DNA of 64,000 nucleotides. It comes from Paenibacillus soyae. Its GTDB lineage: Bacteria > Bacillota > Bacilli > Paenibacillales > Paenibacillaceae. The position numbers were made by a program, and so were the translations under genes. Numbering within the stretch: the stretch's first letter is position 1; every line of letters starts with the position of its first letter. Shown piece by piece: positions 53,218 through 63,035 of this stretch. The stretch spans positions 62,001 to 126,000 of the forward strand of contig NZ_JANIPJ010000006.1 of assembly GCF_024623455.1 (NCBI RefSeq). The letters run 5' to 3'. The notes under the pieces were generated by a model that saw only the letters and a list, made by a program, of their open reading frames with translations, had not been told where the DNA came from and did no database searches.

Positions 53218-54833
53218 GTGACGATTTTTCCCTTCCACAATTCTTCCTGAAGCGCCCTCAGACGCTGGTTTTTTGCGACGAGCTCAGCCAGATAGACATC
53301 CCATTTGCCCGATTCCTTTGTTCCTTTATACAGCTTCTCCAGCTTCTTCAGCAGCTTCACCGCGAGGCGGTAGCCCTGCCGGTTGCGGGAGCCGATCGCG
53401 GCGTCGATGGATTGGTGGTACAACGGCAGCAGCGTATGCGGAGCCGTCTTCGCGACTTCGCGCAGCTCCGGCGAGTCGATCTCCTCCGGCTTCACGCCCA
53501 CGAACAGCTGCAGGTCGGCCCAATCCTCGTAGCGCTTGACGCTGAGCCAATGCTCGGACAGCTCGGCGTACGAATAAGGAAGAAGCTCCGTCATATAAGT
53601 CGTCCAGACCGGCTGCTCCGGCCGGTCTTCGTCGGCTCTCCGGCACAGCGCCATGAACGGCCCGATGCTGCGGGCGCTGCGGATCGCGTACACCTTCTCG
53701 TACAAGAAGCCCATCCACCGCTCCGTCCACTCCCAGTCGCCCGACTCCATCCTCTGCGCGACGCATGGATAGACCAGCTTCTGCACCTTCTCGAAAGCGC
53801 CTTGGGCGAAAGAGTCGATCGACCGGGCATCGTCTCCCTCGAAGAAGTACAGCATGCCCAGCGCCGCATGAAGGAAGGACTCGTCACGGTCTTCGGCGCT
53901 TGGCGAGTCGAGCTCCGACAGCAAGGACATCTTCTCTCTGCGGAACCACTCCCCCAGCTCGCTGAATCGCTCGCAGAATGCGAGATAGAGGTATCCCCAT
54001 TCGAATAACTGCCGTTCGGAGAGCAGCGCCCGGCGCTTCGCGAGGCCGATGATCGCATCGCTCCAAGCCAACTCCTCCTCGCTCATCTCAAGCGGCGTCA
54101 GCTCGCCGATCAGCGTCTGGAGATGCTCGATCCACGGCTCCGCCATCCGGATGAACGACATCTCGTGGTAATAGCGGCTGAAGCTGTCCACCGTTGTGAT
54201 GGCCCGCTCGGACTGCTCCAGCACGAACAGGATCGCCGTCGACCAATGCAGGCGCTGAACCGGCTTCTCCCAGTCCCGGGACAATCCCTTTAGGCCGGAC
54301 AACACGGGCTGAAGCGCATGCAGCGAGTGGCGGCACTTCTTCCAGGTATCTCCGTAGGCCGCTTCCATCCACTCCAGCCACTGCTCCGCCGTGCCCCGCT
54401 CCCCCGGATGCGGCTGGCTGTCAGGCTCCGGCCCGGCCGGAGGAGCGGCAGCGCCCGCCGGCGGCGGCGCGGAAGGACGCTGTGCGGCAACTTCGCTTGC
54501 CCGCGTCAAGCCCAGCATGCGGAAGTAAGCCTGCTCCGCCGCTCCCCGTCCTCTCTCGTCCGCATAATATTGGAAAAAAACGGCCGCCATATGTTTGCAG
54601 AACCCGTCGAATGGGCACGTGCAGGTGCTGTAGCCGAAATGATCCGCGTCCATCACGACCGCATACAGGTCGGAGCCGCGAACGACGCCCATCAATGTCT
54701 GGTGAACGGTCGTTTGCGAGCTTTGCACCCTGCCTTCTTGATAGTAGCCGTAGCCCCGTTTGACGATGGGGGCCGTCAGCTCCGCTCCAATCCGCTTCTC
54801 CAGCTCTTCAAGCAGCTTCGCCCCATGACTCAT
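53214..54833 (-). CDS. SWIM zinc-finger protein (YwqB-like)
   Basis: A protein of about 539 residues. The SWIM zinc site (CxCx6CxH) is seen in STCTCPFDGFCKHMAAV near residue 70; the remainder is helical with repeated W/L-rich segments and a Pro/Ala-rich linker (about 110-145). SWIM domains bind DNA or protein and recur with SNF2 ATPases. The ATG at 54833 is picked for the GGGGTGA seven bases upstream; an ATG at 54866 is possible. It is the first gene of the pair and is translationally coupled to the helicase. Confidence 0.88.
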   Translation of the reverse strand: MSHGAKLLEELEKRIGAELTAPIVKRGYGYYQEGRVQSSQTTVHQTLMGVVRGSDLYAVVMDADHFGYSTCTCPFDGFCKHMAAVFFQYYADERGRGAAEQAYFRMLGLTRASEVAAQRPSAPPPAGAAAPPAGPEPDSQPHPGERGTAEQWLEWMEAAYGDTWKKCRHSLHALQPVLSGLKGLSRDWEKPVQRLHWSTAILFVLEQSERAITTVDSFSRYYHEMSFIRMAEPWIEHLQTLIGELTPLEMSEEELAWSDAIIGLAKRRALLSERQLFEWGYLYLAFCERFSELGEWFRREKMSLLSELDSPSAEDRDESFLHAALGMLYFFEGDDARSIDSFAQGAFEKVQKLVYPCVAQRMESGDWEWTERWMGFLYEKVYAIRSARSIGPFMALCRRADEDRPEQPVWTTYMTELLPYSYAELSEHWLSVKRYEDWADLQLFVGVKPEEIDSPELREVAKTAPHTLLPLYHQSIDAAIGSRNRQGYRLAVKLLKKLEKLYKGTKESGKWDVYLAELVAKNQRLRALQEELWKGKIVT

Positions 54834-54882
54834 GGGCCATTCACCCCGCCTTCCGTACGTTTGCATTCTTTCTATTATAGCA

Positions 54883-54931
54883 CAAAAAATCGCCATCGCG
54901 ACGAACGCACGCGTTCCGTCGGATGACGATT
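54883..54931 (-). terminator. Terminator of the orphan sensor kinase gene
   Basis: Imperfect arms (ATCGCCATCGCGACGAAC and its near complement ending GGATGACGAT) give a long stem followed on the minus strand by TTTTTT. It lies 21 bp after the kinase stop. Confidence 0.7.
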
Positions 54932-54951
54932 CAAGCAGACTGCCGCTGCTC

Positions 54952-56697
54952 CTATAGCGGAATGCGGACGATGAACGACAACCGGTCCTTGGCGTCCGCG
55001 AACGCCGCGACCTCGCCCTTATAGCTGTCGACGATCGATTTCACGATCGAAAGCCCGAGCCCTTGATGCTGGCCCCGTTTGGTCGAATAACCGGCTTCGA
55101 ACAACGGCTTGGCCGCAAGACGCTTCGCGTCCAGGCACGTATTCGTAATGACGAACTCCAGCACATGCTCCGACTGGCTGCCGATCAGGACGACTTCGCG
55201 TTCGTGCTCCTCGTATTTCATGACCTCATCGAAGGCATTGTCGATCAGATTGCCCAGCACGCGGTTCATATCGAGCGTTTTGGCGCCCATGCCCTGAAGC
55301 TTGAAGCCGCCAAGACTGCAGCTGAACCGGATCCGGTAGCTCTCCGCCTGCGAAATTTTGGAGCGGATCAGGGCGGCGATCGCCGGATTCCCGATATCGA
55401 TAATATCGTTCATCAGCTGGATATCACCCGTCAGTTCCTTCGTGTAGGCGACCAGCTCCTGATGCTTGTTAAGCTCGGCCAGAGAATGAATCGTCTGGAC
55501 GTGGTTCAGGAAATCATGACGCTGGGCGCGGATCGAGTTGAACATGCTGTTAATCTCCTCCGTATAGGTCTCTTGCGTCACGGCCACGGCCTTCTCCCGG
55601 GATTGTCTGTAATATCGCATGGCGATGATCGCGATCGTTAAGCTTGCAATGGTAAGTAAGAGAATAATAAGGCCCAAGTTAAGAAATTGTTTGTCGAGCT
55701 TCTTCTGTATATCGCTGTAGTCGGATACGATCGATAGGACATAGCTGTCCATTGGTTCTCCATTCTCGTCCACGATTCGGACATCCTCGCTTGAGCTCTT
55801 GACGGGAATAAACATTTTATGAATATGACGCTCCCCAAGCTTCTCGTCGAACGACACGACTTCGTTGCTGCCGTAAGCCTGCTTAACCGATTGGACATCC
55901 TTGTCCGACTTCAAATTGTAATGGCCGTGCAGCTGAGCCCGCTGCACCATGTTCTCCTTCTTGCCGACGGCCTCCTTCACATACCAGACGCCATCGGGGA
56001 ACGTCTCCGGATTGAAGATCGCGATCTCGAGCAGGGAATCGCCCCGCTGAATCAAATCGTTAACGACCCTCTCCACGCCGACCATCTTGTCGAACTCTCC
56101 CTGGGTCCCCTGGTAGCTGACATAGGGATCAATAATGTAGTTCGTGGTGCCGTCGTAATAATAGCCCCATTTGTACACCTTTCCTTTATCCGTGGAGGAC
56201 GTTTCGAACGGCCCGCTCCAGAAGTCGGTCAACGATTGTCCCACCCACTCCTCGTGCCTCTCCCGATCCAGCAGCTGCTGGAAAATTTGATGCCACGGCT
56301 TCCAGGTTTTCGTGCTGGTGCCGGGCTGGGTCGGGTCCGAGGAGCGGTACAGCAGAATGTCGTCCTCCGTTCGCTTCAGCAGCGTAATATGCTCGACCGC
56401 AAGCTTCGCGCTTAGCTCCTTCAATTGTTCGTCCGTCACCTTCTCCACGTCGGGATCGAGCGCGTATTGGGCTGCAATGGAAACCGCGCGAAGCTCTCTC
56501 GCGATCAGCTCCTCGTAATAGGCCGAGCTCTTGCGCGTCTGCTCGACCGATATTTCGATTTGCTTGCCTAGCCGGAGCATCTCGGCCTCGTGTCCTTCCT
56601 CTAGCGTCTGCTTCGTCAGGAGATAATAGATCGTATTATTGATAAGAATCAACGCGAGCACCACGCTGATTGCGATTAGCCACACATTACGCTGCAT
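54952..56697 (-). CDS. Orphan sensor kinase with SpoOB-type dimerisation domain
   Basis: A 581-residue membrane protein: helix one (about 7-27), a large extracellular sensor domain (about 30-335), helix two (about 345-365) and a cytoplasmic kinase. The phospho-acceptor region SIRAQRHDFLNHVQTIHSL is of the SpoOB/DcuS/GHKL type; the ATPase lobe has MNRVLGNLIDNAFDEV and GQHQGLGLSIVKSIVD. AAAGGAG precedes the ATG. No response regulator is adjacent, so the partner must be encoded elsewhere. The sequence in front is repeat copy 3. Confidence 0.88.
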   Translation of the reverse strand: MQRNVWLIAISVVLALILINNTIYYLLTKQTLEEGHEAEMLRLGKQIEISVEQTRKSSAYYEELIARELRAVSIAAQYALDPDVEKVTDEQLKELSAKLAVEHITLLKRTEDDILLYRSSDPTQPGTSTKTWKPWHQIFQQLLDRERHEEWVGQSLTDFWSGPFETSSTDKGKVYKWGYYYDGTTNYIIDPYVSYQGTQGEFDKMVGVERVVNDLIQRGDSLLEIAIFNPETFPDGVWYVKEAVGKKENMVQRAQLHGHYNLKSDKDVQSVKQAYGSNEVVSFDEKLGERHIHKMFIPVKSSSEDVRIVDENGEPMDSYVLSIVSDYSDIQKKLDKQFLNLGLIILLLTIASLTIAIIAMRYYRQSREKAVAVTQETYTEEINSMFNSIRAQRHDFLNHVQTIHSLAELNKHQELVAYTKELTGDIQLMNDIIDIGNPAIAALIRSKISQAESYRIRFSCSLGGFKLQGMGAKTLDMNRVLGNLIDNAFDEVMKYEEHEREVVLIGSQSEHVLEFVITNTCLDAKRLAAKPLFEAGYSTKRGQHQGLGLSIVKSIVDSYKGEVAAFADAKDRLSFIVRIPL

Positions 56698-56724
56698 CTG
56701 CCACCACTTGCTCCTTTAGAGGTA

Positions 56725-56792
56725 GTTCAAAAAGTCCGGTTTTGATCACGAGGCAATTCAAGAAGCATAATCGACATCCAGACTTTTTGAAC
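56725..56792. repeat. Dispersed terminal-inverted-repeat element, copy 3 (68 bp, internally deleted)
   Basis: Perfect 12-bp ends (GTTCAAAAAGTC / GACTTTTTGAAC) enclose a stretch starting CGGTTTTGATCACGA that matches the left end of copy 2. It appears to be a short deletion derivative of the same family. Confidence 0.7.
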
Positions 56793-56800
56793 TTAAATTA

Positions 56801-57508
56801 TTATGTTTTTTTGAGCAGCAATCGGACCGCCCACTTCCGCTCCGAGCGTTTCCTGTATTTCGGCAGCGCCTTGTACAGCCGGAGGCCTTCCTCCGCAGCC
56901 CGCTTGGCGTCTTCGCTCCGGCCCAAATCCTTATAAATAGAAGAAAGCCGATCATATGCTTCGCAGGAGGAAGAATGAATGTCCTGGAATTCGCGCAGAT
57001 AAGACAACGCCTTCTCCGGATTCCGCTTGGAATGCGCGGCCGCGAGCCTTAGATAAGGCGCTCCGTATTTCACCTTCGGATTAAGACCAAGCGCGCGCAG
57101 AATGAGAGACTCTCCTTCCTCCGCGCGGCCCGCCGTCAAATAACAGGTGCCGAGATCGTCCCAATATTCAGCCGAGTCCGAAAGCGCGTTCTGAAGAGGC
57201 TCGAGCACCCGTTGCGCCTCATTCGTTTTCTTCGCTTCAATCAACAAGCGGGCCAGCTCTTGCTTGGATGACACATCGCTCGGAGTAGCCTCGATTTGCT
57301 GCCTCAGCTTCGAGATTCTCGACCTTCTCTTCAGCGGCTTCCAGAGGCTTGGCGATAATCCCACAAACCTTCGGTCGAGCGCGTAGAGAAGGATAACCAG
57401 CACGATTATAGCCACTATGGGGTTGCCAAGCAGCCAGCTTAACCATAGAAACAAAAAGGTAAATTTAAACAAGATTCTCACCTTCTTCATCAAATTATGG
57501 GAAGGCAT
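56801..57508 (-). CDS. Membrane-anchored TPR protein
   Basis: A 235-residue protein with two hydrophobic segments near the N-terminus (about 12-48) and a C-terminal set of tetratricopeptide repeats, e.g. WDDLGTCYLTAGRAEEGESL and AYDRLSSIYKDLGRSEDAKR. Function unknown; TPR domains mediate protein contacts. Neither candidate start (57508 or ATG at 57490) has a good ribosome site. It lies next to repeat copy 3 and is divergent from katA. Confidence 0.78.
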   Translation of the reverse strand: MPSHNLMKKVRILFKFTFLFLWLSWLLGNPIVAIIVLVILLYALDRRFVGLSPSLWKPLKRRSRISKLRQQIEATPSDVSSKQELARLLIEAKKTNEAQRVLEPLQNALSDSAEYWDDLGTCYLTAGRAEEGESLILRALGLNPKVKYGAPYLRLAAAHSKRNPEKALSYLREFQDIHSSSCEAYDRLSSIYKDLGRSEDAKRAAEEGLRLYKALPKYRKRSERKWAVRLLLKKT

Positions 57509-57653
57509 ATAGTTCCATCATATCATATAGAGCTTGTTCGAAGAGTCCTTTTGCAGGAAATTCTTCCTGTTTCGACAGAATAAAAAAAACGACCGCCTCT
57601 CATACTAGCTAGGAAGCTTTGCCAATTTTAAGCGAAGGTGGAAAAAAGTCGCG

Positions 57654-59270
57654 ATGATAAACAACGAACCTCCAAAAACGGATGACAGGCCGAATTCGGC
57701 GAACATGGCTCCGGGCGAAACTGCCGATACGCTCACGAATCGCCAGGGCCACCCGATCACCGATAATCAGAATATTCGGACCGTTGGCAGCCGGGGACCT
57801 TCGACTCTGGAAAATTACCATTTTATCGAGAAGATCTCCCATTTCGATAGAGAACGCGTGCCGGAGAGAGTCGTGCACGGCAGAGGCGCCGGCGCTCACG
57901 GCTATTTCGAGGCTTACGGCAAGCTAGGGAACGAGCCGATCTCCAAGTATACCCGGGCGAAGCTGTTCCAGGAAGCCGGCAAACGCACGCCTGTGTTCGT
58001 CCGCTTCTCGACCGTCATCCACGGCGGCCATTCGCCGGAGACGCTGCGCGACCCCCGCGGATTCGCGACCAAGTTCTATACCGAAGACGGCAACTGGGAT
58101 CTGGTGGGGAACAATCTTAAAATATTCTTCATCCGCGACGCGATGAAGTTTCCGGATATGGTCCACGCGTTCAAGCCGGACCCCGTCACGAACGTGCAAA
58201 GCTCGGAACGCTTCTTCGATTTCGTATCCCAGTCGCCGGAAGCGACTCATATGATCACCTTCCTGTTCTCGCCTTGGGGCATTCCGGCCAACTACAGGCA
58301 GATGCAGGGCTCGGGCGTTAACACCTACAAATGGGTCAATAGCGAGGGAACGGCCGTGCTCGTCAAATATCATTGGGAGCCGCTGAAGCAAGGGATCCGC
58401 AACCTGACGCAGAAAGAAGCGGAAGCGCTGCAGGCCAAGAACTTCAACCACGCGACGCAGGATCTGTACGAAGCGATCGAACGGGGCGATTATCCGGAGT
58501 GGGAGCTGCAGGTGCAGTGGATGAGCGACGACGAGCATCCCGAGCTCGACTTCGATCCGCTCGACGACACGAAGCTGTGGCCGACGGACAAGTTCCCGAT
58601 GCTGCCTGTCGGCAAGATGGTGCTGAACCGCAACCCGGAGAACTACTTCGCGGAGGTGGAGCAGGCCGCTTTCGGTACCGGCGTGCTCGTCGACGGCCTC
58701 GACTTCTCCGACGACAAGATGCTGCAAGGCCGGACGTTCTCCTACTCCGACACGCAGCGTTATCGCGTGGGCAGCAACTACTTGCAGCTGCCGATCAACG
58801 CGCCGAAGAAGAAGGTGGCGACCAATCAGCGCGACGGGCAGATGGCGTTCTACGTCGATATCGCGCCGGGGCAAAACCCCCATATCAACTACGAGCCTTC
58901 TTCCCTCGGCGGCTTGAAGGAAGCGGATCGGCCGGGAGCGCCGCACGAGCCGGAGTACAACGCCAAGCTGACGCGGGCGCCGATCGACCGGCAGAACAAT
59001 TTCAAGCAGGCCGGCGAAACCTACCGGCAATTCGAAGATTGGGAGAGAGATGAATTGATCGGGAACCTTGTCGATGCGCTAAGCACCTGCACGCCGTTTA
59101 TTCAAGAACGGATGATTCATCATTTCACGGAAGCGGACCCCGATTACGGGCGGAGAGTCGCGGAGGGGCTGAAGAAAGCCCAGGCGTCCAAGGGCCATGT
59201 CGGCACGCCTCAGGCGAATGAAGGAATGGAAATGTCGGCCGAGCTCGGCCATTCCACGGACGGCTACTAA
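57654..59270 (+). CDS. katA: Monofunctional haem catalase
   Basis: Breaks down hydrogen peroxide to water and oxygen in the cytoplasm. The 538-residue protein has the distal active-site segment [16 protein letters not shown] (catalytic His), [23 protein letters not shown], the Asn in [17 protein letters not shown] and the proximal haem Tyr in [11 protein letters not shown]. The N-terminal 40 residues are a flexible extension. The ATG follows GAAGGTGG by about 12 bases. No PerR box was seen upstream. Stands alone on its strand, with an HPr-like gene downstream. Confidence 0.94.
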   Translation: MINNEPPKTDDRPNSANMAPGETADTLTNRQGHPITDNQNIRTVGSRGPSTLENYHFIEKISHFDRERVPERVVHGRGAGAHGYFEAYGKLGNEPISKYTRAKLFQEAGKRTPVFVRFSTVIHGGHSPETLRDPRGFATKFYTEDGNWDLVGNNLKIFFIRDAMKFPDMVHAFKPDPVTNVQSSERFFDFVSQSPEATHMITFLFSPWGIPANYRQMQGSGVNTYKWVNSEGTAVLVKYHWEPLKQGIRNLTQKEAEALQAKNFNHATQDLYEAIERGDYPEWELQVQWMSDDEHPELDFDPLDDTKLWPTDKFPMLPVGKMVLNRNPENYFAEVEQAAFGTGVLVDGLDFSDDKMLQGRTFSYSDTQRYRVGSNYLQLPINAPKKKVATNQRDGQMAFYVDIAPGQNPHINYEPSSLGGLKEADRPGAPHEPEYNAKLTRAPIDRQNNFKQAGETYRQFEDWERDELIGNLVDALSTCTPFIQERMIHHFTEADPDYGRRVAEGLKKAQASKGHVGTPQANEGMEMSAELGHSTDGY

Positions 59271-59305
59271 CGAACCGATCCGACCGGAAATACTAGAGGG
59301 CAAGG

Positions 59306-59357
59306 ACGGACCTGCGCGCGCTTCAAAGCATGCGCAGGTCCGCGTCCGTTGCCGAGT
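59306..59357 (+). repeat. Hairpin downstream of katA without T-run
   Basis: GGACGGACCTGCGC and GCGCAGGTCCGCGTCC form a GC-rich stem of about 14 bp. No T-run follows, so it may be an mRNA end stabiliser or a weak terminator. Confidence 0.5.
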
Positions 59358-59385
59358 CATGATTGATGCGGGAGGCTCCGGCCCA

Positions 59386-59661
59386 TTGAAAAAACAATTC
59401 ACGATTCAGAATCCCTTCGGCTTGCAGCCGAGCCCTGTCCGCCATATTACGCATATGGCCAAGGCTTATCCTTTGCGCGTGTCCCTCGAAATCGAAGGAA
59501 AAAGATATGACGCCAAAAGTCTCGTGCAGCTCCTGTCCGCCGAAGCCAAGTTCGGGGATATCGTCACCGTGAGCGCGGAAGAAGGCGCTGCGGCAGCCGA
59601 AGTCGTCGATGCGATCGGCAGCCTGCTGACGAAGGTAGGTCCAAGCGGGCCTGCCGGTTAG
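59386..59661 (+). CDS. HPr-like protein with Gln in place of the active-site His (Crh-like)
   Basis: A 91-residue protein of the HPr fold. The usual NPxGLHARP segment reads NPFGLQPSPV, so the phospho-acceptor His15 is Gln14 here and the conserved Arg is also lost. The regulatory Ser46 equivalent is kept as Ser45 in DAKSLVQLLS. Crh of Bacillus likewise has Gln at this position and acts only through Ser46 phosphorylation by HprK, as CcpA partner. The sequence is more divergent than Crh, so the role is open. The start is TTG with GGGAGG ten bases upstream. Its stop overlaps the stop of the convergent kinase gene. Confidence 0.78.
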   Translation: MKKQFTIQNPFGLQPSPVRHITHMAKAYPLRVSLEIEGKRYDAKSLVQLLSAEAKFGDIVTVSAEEGAAAAEVVDAIGSLLTKVGPSGPAG

Positions 59662-61406
59662 CCTGCCGTCTCTTCGCCCCTCGCGAACAACCTCCGCTTG
59701 CGCGCGGGAATCCGAATAGTAACGGATGTGCCGACGCCGACGCGGCTGAATATGGACACGCCATATTCCGCTCCGTACTGCAGCTGCACGCGCTGATGAA
59801 TATTCCGTATCCCGTATCCCGATTCATTGTCATTCTTACCGCTCATCATGTCCCGAATCCGCTCCCCGCGCACGCCGAGCCCATCGTCGATGATCCGGTA
59901 CAGGATGTCGCCTTCCTCCAGCTTCACGACGATGCGAATATGGATCCTGTCCCCGCTCCACGCGTGCTTCAGCACGTTCTCGATAAACGGCTGCAGGATA
60001 AGCTTAATCGTCTCGTATGGCCATACGGCGGGATCGACATCGTAGGTCACCTCCAGCCGCTGTCCGTATTTCACCTTCTGAATGTCCAGATAGGCGTTTG
60101 ATTGTTCGATCTCGGCGTGAATCGGTATCAAGGTTCGGCCGGAATTTAAGCTCAGCCTATAAAACTTGGCCAATTGAACGACCATCTTCTGAAGCTTCTC
60201 GTTTTCCCCGAACTTCGCCAGCCGATTAATGGAAGACAGCGTGTTGTAGAGGAAGTGCGGATTAATCTGCGTCTGCAGCATCTCGAGCTCCGCTTCCTTC
60301 TTCTGAAGCTGCGTGAGATACACCTTATGGATAAGCGACTCCACATCCTCGCCCATGCCGTTAAGCGCTACCGCGATCTGCGAGAATTCGTCTTTCCCCC
60401 GGTACGTAATCCGTCTGTGCAAATCGCCTTCGCGGAACGAATTCAGGACGGACACGAATTTCGTCACGCGCTTCGAGAAGTAGCGGGAAATGAACGCTCC
60501 CGCGAAGGTGAACAACACGAAGCAAACGACGCAGACGCCAATAATGAACGCGCGAACCCGTTCGGCCTCCTGCTTGATGATGGTAAGCGGAACATACGCC
60601 GTTATCGTCCAGTCCTGCTGCTGCATGCGGTTTTCGATCGTCAAATAGCTGCCGGAGAGATCATCCGAAGGCGGCCCGCCGGACGAATAAATGAGCCTCC
60701 CCGCCCGGTCCTTCACCATCAGCATGGCGCCGTCCCCAAGCTTCCGGTAGTCGACGCTTTCGAACAGCTCGTCCAGGGGCACGCTGAACCGCATGACGCC
60801 CATTTCCGTTACATGCAGCGGATCGCTTAAATCGACGATTCTGCGAATCATCGAGATCCGGCCTCCGTCCGCATCCTCTTCGACTTGCTTCCAAGCCATC
60901 GTGACGCCGTGCTCTTCGGCCGGCAGCGAGGTATACCAATCCGCGGACAGAATCCGGCTCATCCAATAAATATTATACGTCTGAATGTCGTCGTACTTAT
61001 TGCCGTTCTTGTATACATAATAACGTTCGTCGATCGTTTCGTTATGCAAGTACACCGACAGCCTGAGATTGACGCCGATCGACTTCGACGCGCTTTCTAG
61101 CTTCGGGAGCAGCACCTGCTCCATGCGGATGTTGTTTTCCTTGCCCGATACCCGGCGCTTCAGGCTGTCAACGAACGAAGCCTCGTCGTATAAAGTGGAA
61201 GAGATCCGGACCATGTCGTCGGTTTTGTAAGCGACGTTATCTCGAATTTGGGTGAGCGTTCCCTGAATATTGCCGCGGGTCTGCTCTCGCATGGAGGAAT
61301 CGTACATGGAATGGGTCACGTAACCATTCACGGAAACGAGTATGATAATGAAGACGAGATACGAAAGCATAAGCTTGTACCCGATCGGCAAATAGTTGAA
61401 CTTCAT
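59658..61406 (-). CDS. Sensor histidine kinase, YesM type
   Basis: A 582-residue membrane kinase: helix one (about 12-30), extracellular Cache-like domain, helix two (about 285-308), HAMP, then QTQINPHFLYNTLSSINRLA with the phospho-acceptor His, and an ATPase lobe with KLILQPFIENVLKHAW and NESGYGIRNIHQRVQL. AGGGGG precedes the ATG. It follows the YesN regulator by 9 bp in the order binding protein, regulator, kinase, the reverse of the cluster at 44980-49788. Confidence 0.92.
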   Translation of the reverse strand: MKFNYLPIGYKLMLSYLVFIIILVSVNGYVTHSMYDSSMREQTRGNIQGTLTQIRDNVAYKTDDMVRISSTLYDEASFVDSLKRRVSGKENNIRMEQVLLPKLESASKSIGVNLRLSVYLHNETIDERYYVYKNGNKYDDIQTYNIYWMSRILSADWYTSLPAEEHGVTMAWKQVEEDADGGRISMIRRIVDLSDPLHVTEMGVMRFSVPLDELFESVDYRKLGDGAMLMVKDRAGRLIYSSGGPPSDDLSGSYLTIENRMQQQDWTITAYVPLTIIKQEAERVRAFIIGVCVVCFVLFTFAGAFISRYFSKRVTKFVSVLNSFREGDLHRRITYRGKDEFSQIAVALNGMGEDVESLIHKVYLTQLQKKEAELEMLQTQINPHFLYNTLSSINRLAKFGENEKLQKMVVQLAKFYRLSLNSGRTLIPIHAEIEQSNAYLDIQKVKYGQRLEVTYDVDPAVWPYETIKLILQPFIENVLKHAWSGDRIHIRIVVKLEEGDILYRIIDDGLGVRGERIRDMMSGKNDNESGYGIRNIHQRVQLQYGAEYGVSIFSRVGVGTSVTIRIPARKRRLFARGEETAG

Positions 61407-61415
61407 ATAGGCCCC

Positions 61416-63005
61416 CTACTCCAGCTTCTTCTTCCGGTACTCGAGCGGCGTCATTCCGAATTTCTCCTTGAACTGCCTGCTGAAATAGGGCAAATACCGA
61501 TAGCCGACCTGATCCGCGATCTCGTATACCTTCATGCCCGGCTGCTTCAGCAGCTCGCATGCCCGCTCCATCCTTAGCTGGACGAGCAGCTCGTTGAACG
61601 TATGGCCGGACTTCTCCTTGATCAGAAATCCCAGATAGCTCGGGGAAAACGAAAAGTGCTGGGCGATATCCTTCAGCGTGATGTTCTCGCCCATCCTTTC
61701 CTTTATCGTCTTCATGACGCTTCGTATAAATTTGCCGTCCTTCGTATTGTTCTTCTCGTGCAGCCGCTCCGATATTTCGAAAATGCGATGCACGAGCCAC
61801 GAGCGGATATCGGCGATCGTCTCGAACTGCATGACGATATCGAGCTTAAGGATGTCGATGTCCAGCAGCTCGAACAAGTTTTCGTCCATCGCGGACAGGA
61901 ACTGATCCAGCTTCCAGATCATGTAGGTGGTCAGATTCCGGACGGTAAACGGCGAGCGCAGACCCGAGAACGAGCGGAACAAATTTTCGCACTCGTCGTA
62001 AACCTGCACGAGATCGTAATCCTTCATCGCTTTCGTCACGGCGTTCATATGCGTCTCGAGCGTTCGCGCGTCGAGCATGCCGGGCTCCGCGCTAACCTCC
62101 TCGTACTTGATGACGCCGCCTTTGCCGAGGAACATCTTGCCTTCCACCGCCTGAATCGCCTGCCTGTACGACGAGTGAAGCTGCCCTAGGCTGTCGACGG
62201 AAGTTCCCAGCCCCGCCGTCACCGTTACCGGCAAGCTCCGGCGGACCGCTTCGAGGATGCGCGACGCGGTCACGTCCGCGGATCCCGCTTCCAGCAGCAC
62301 CGCTACGCGATTCGAATTCAGCTTGCAGGAAGGCGCGAAGCCGAGGGGCTCGAGCGCTTCGTGCAGCAGCTTCAAGAAAGCGCGGGAAATCTCTTGCCCG
62401 GACGCGCCGGCTTCTCCGGCTCCGGCCCCGGACCTTGCGAACGCGTCAAGCTCCATAACGGCTACCCTTGCCGGCCAATGCAGCTGTTTCAGATCGTGCG
62501 CCTGCATAAGCCGGGACATGAATTCCCGATTGGCGGTATCCTCGCCTTCGAGCAGTCTCTGCAGCAGCTCGTTCTTCGCGATCGGGATCATCTGCCTGTA
62601 AGCGGCCTCGACCTCATGCCGCTTCCTCTCCTCATCGAGATCCCGCTTTACTTTCATCAACGATGCGACCAGCTCGCTGTCATCCATCGGCTTCAGCACG
62701 TAGCTGTAGGCTTTGAGCGACAGCGCTTGCTGCACGTAGCTAAATTCCTGGAAGCCGCTGACGAAGATGATGCGCAGGCCCGGCCTTCGCTCCAGCGCGA
62801 TTCTCGCAAGCTCAAGGCCCGACATATAGGGCATATTGACATCGCTAACCAGAATGTCGATCGGCTGCCGGTCAAGAATCTCGCAAGCCGACAGCGCGTT
62901 GTTGACGCTTCCCGCAACCAGCATGCCAAGCTCCGCCCAAGGTATAAATCGTTTCATGCCCTCCAGATCCAGTTCTTCGTCGTCTACCAGCAGCACGTTG
63001 TACAA
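61416..63005 (-). CDS. Response regulator, YesN type: receiver plus AraC HTH
   Basis: A 529-residue regulator; receiver (1-120) with LLVDDEELDLEGM and phospho-acceptor in DILVSDVNMPY, a middle domain and C-terminal helix-turn-helix pair (KDIAQHFSFSPSYLGFLIKE, then VGYRYLPYFSRQFKEKFG). The start is TTG with GAGGAGGGG upstream. It lies 30 bp downstream of the sugar-binding protein gene, in one operon with the kinase that follows. Confidence 0.9.
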   Translation of the reverse strand: MYNVLLVDDEELDLEGMKRFIPWAELGMLVAGSVNNALSACEILDRQPIDILVSDVNMPYMSGLELARIALERRPGLRIIFVSGFQEFSYVQQALSLKAYSYVLKPMDDSELVASLMKVKRDLDEERKRHEVEAAYRQMIPIAKNELLQRLLEGEDTANREFMSRLMQAHDLKQLHWPARVAVMELDAFARSGAGAGEAGASGQEISRAFLKLLHEALEPLGFAPSCKLNSNRVAVLLEAGSADVTASRILEAVRRSLPVTVTAGLGTSVDSLGQLHSSYRQAIQAVEGKMFLGKGGVIKYEEVSAEPGMLDARTLETHMNAVTKAMKDYDLVQVYDECENLFRSFSGLRSPFTVRNLTTYMIWKLDQFLSAMDENLFELLDIDILKLDIVMQFETIADIRSWLVHRIFEISERLHEKNNTKDGKFIRSVMKTIKERMGENITLKDIAQHFSFSPSYLGFLIKEKSGHTFNELLVQLRMERACELLKQPGMKVYEIADQVGYRYLPYFSRQFKEKFGMTPLEYRKKKLE

Positions 63006-63035
63006 CGTGACCCCTCCTCTCTTCTGCCATACCGG

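Noticed and set aside
57509..57653. PerR box upstream of katA
   Set aside because: I looked for the TTATAATnATTATAA palindrome and saw none; only a small AGGAA/TTCCT palindrome is present.
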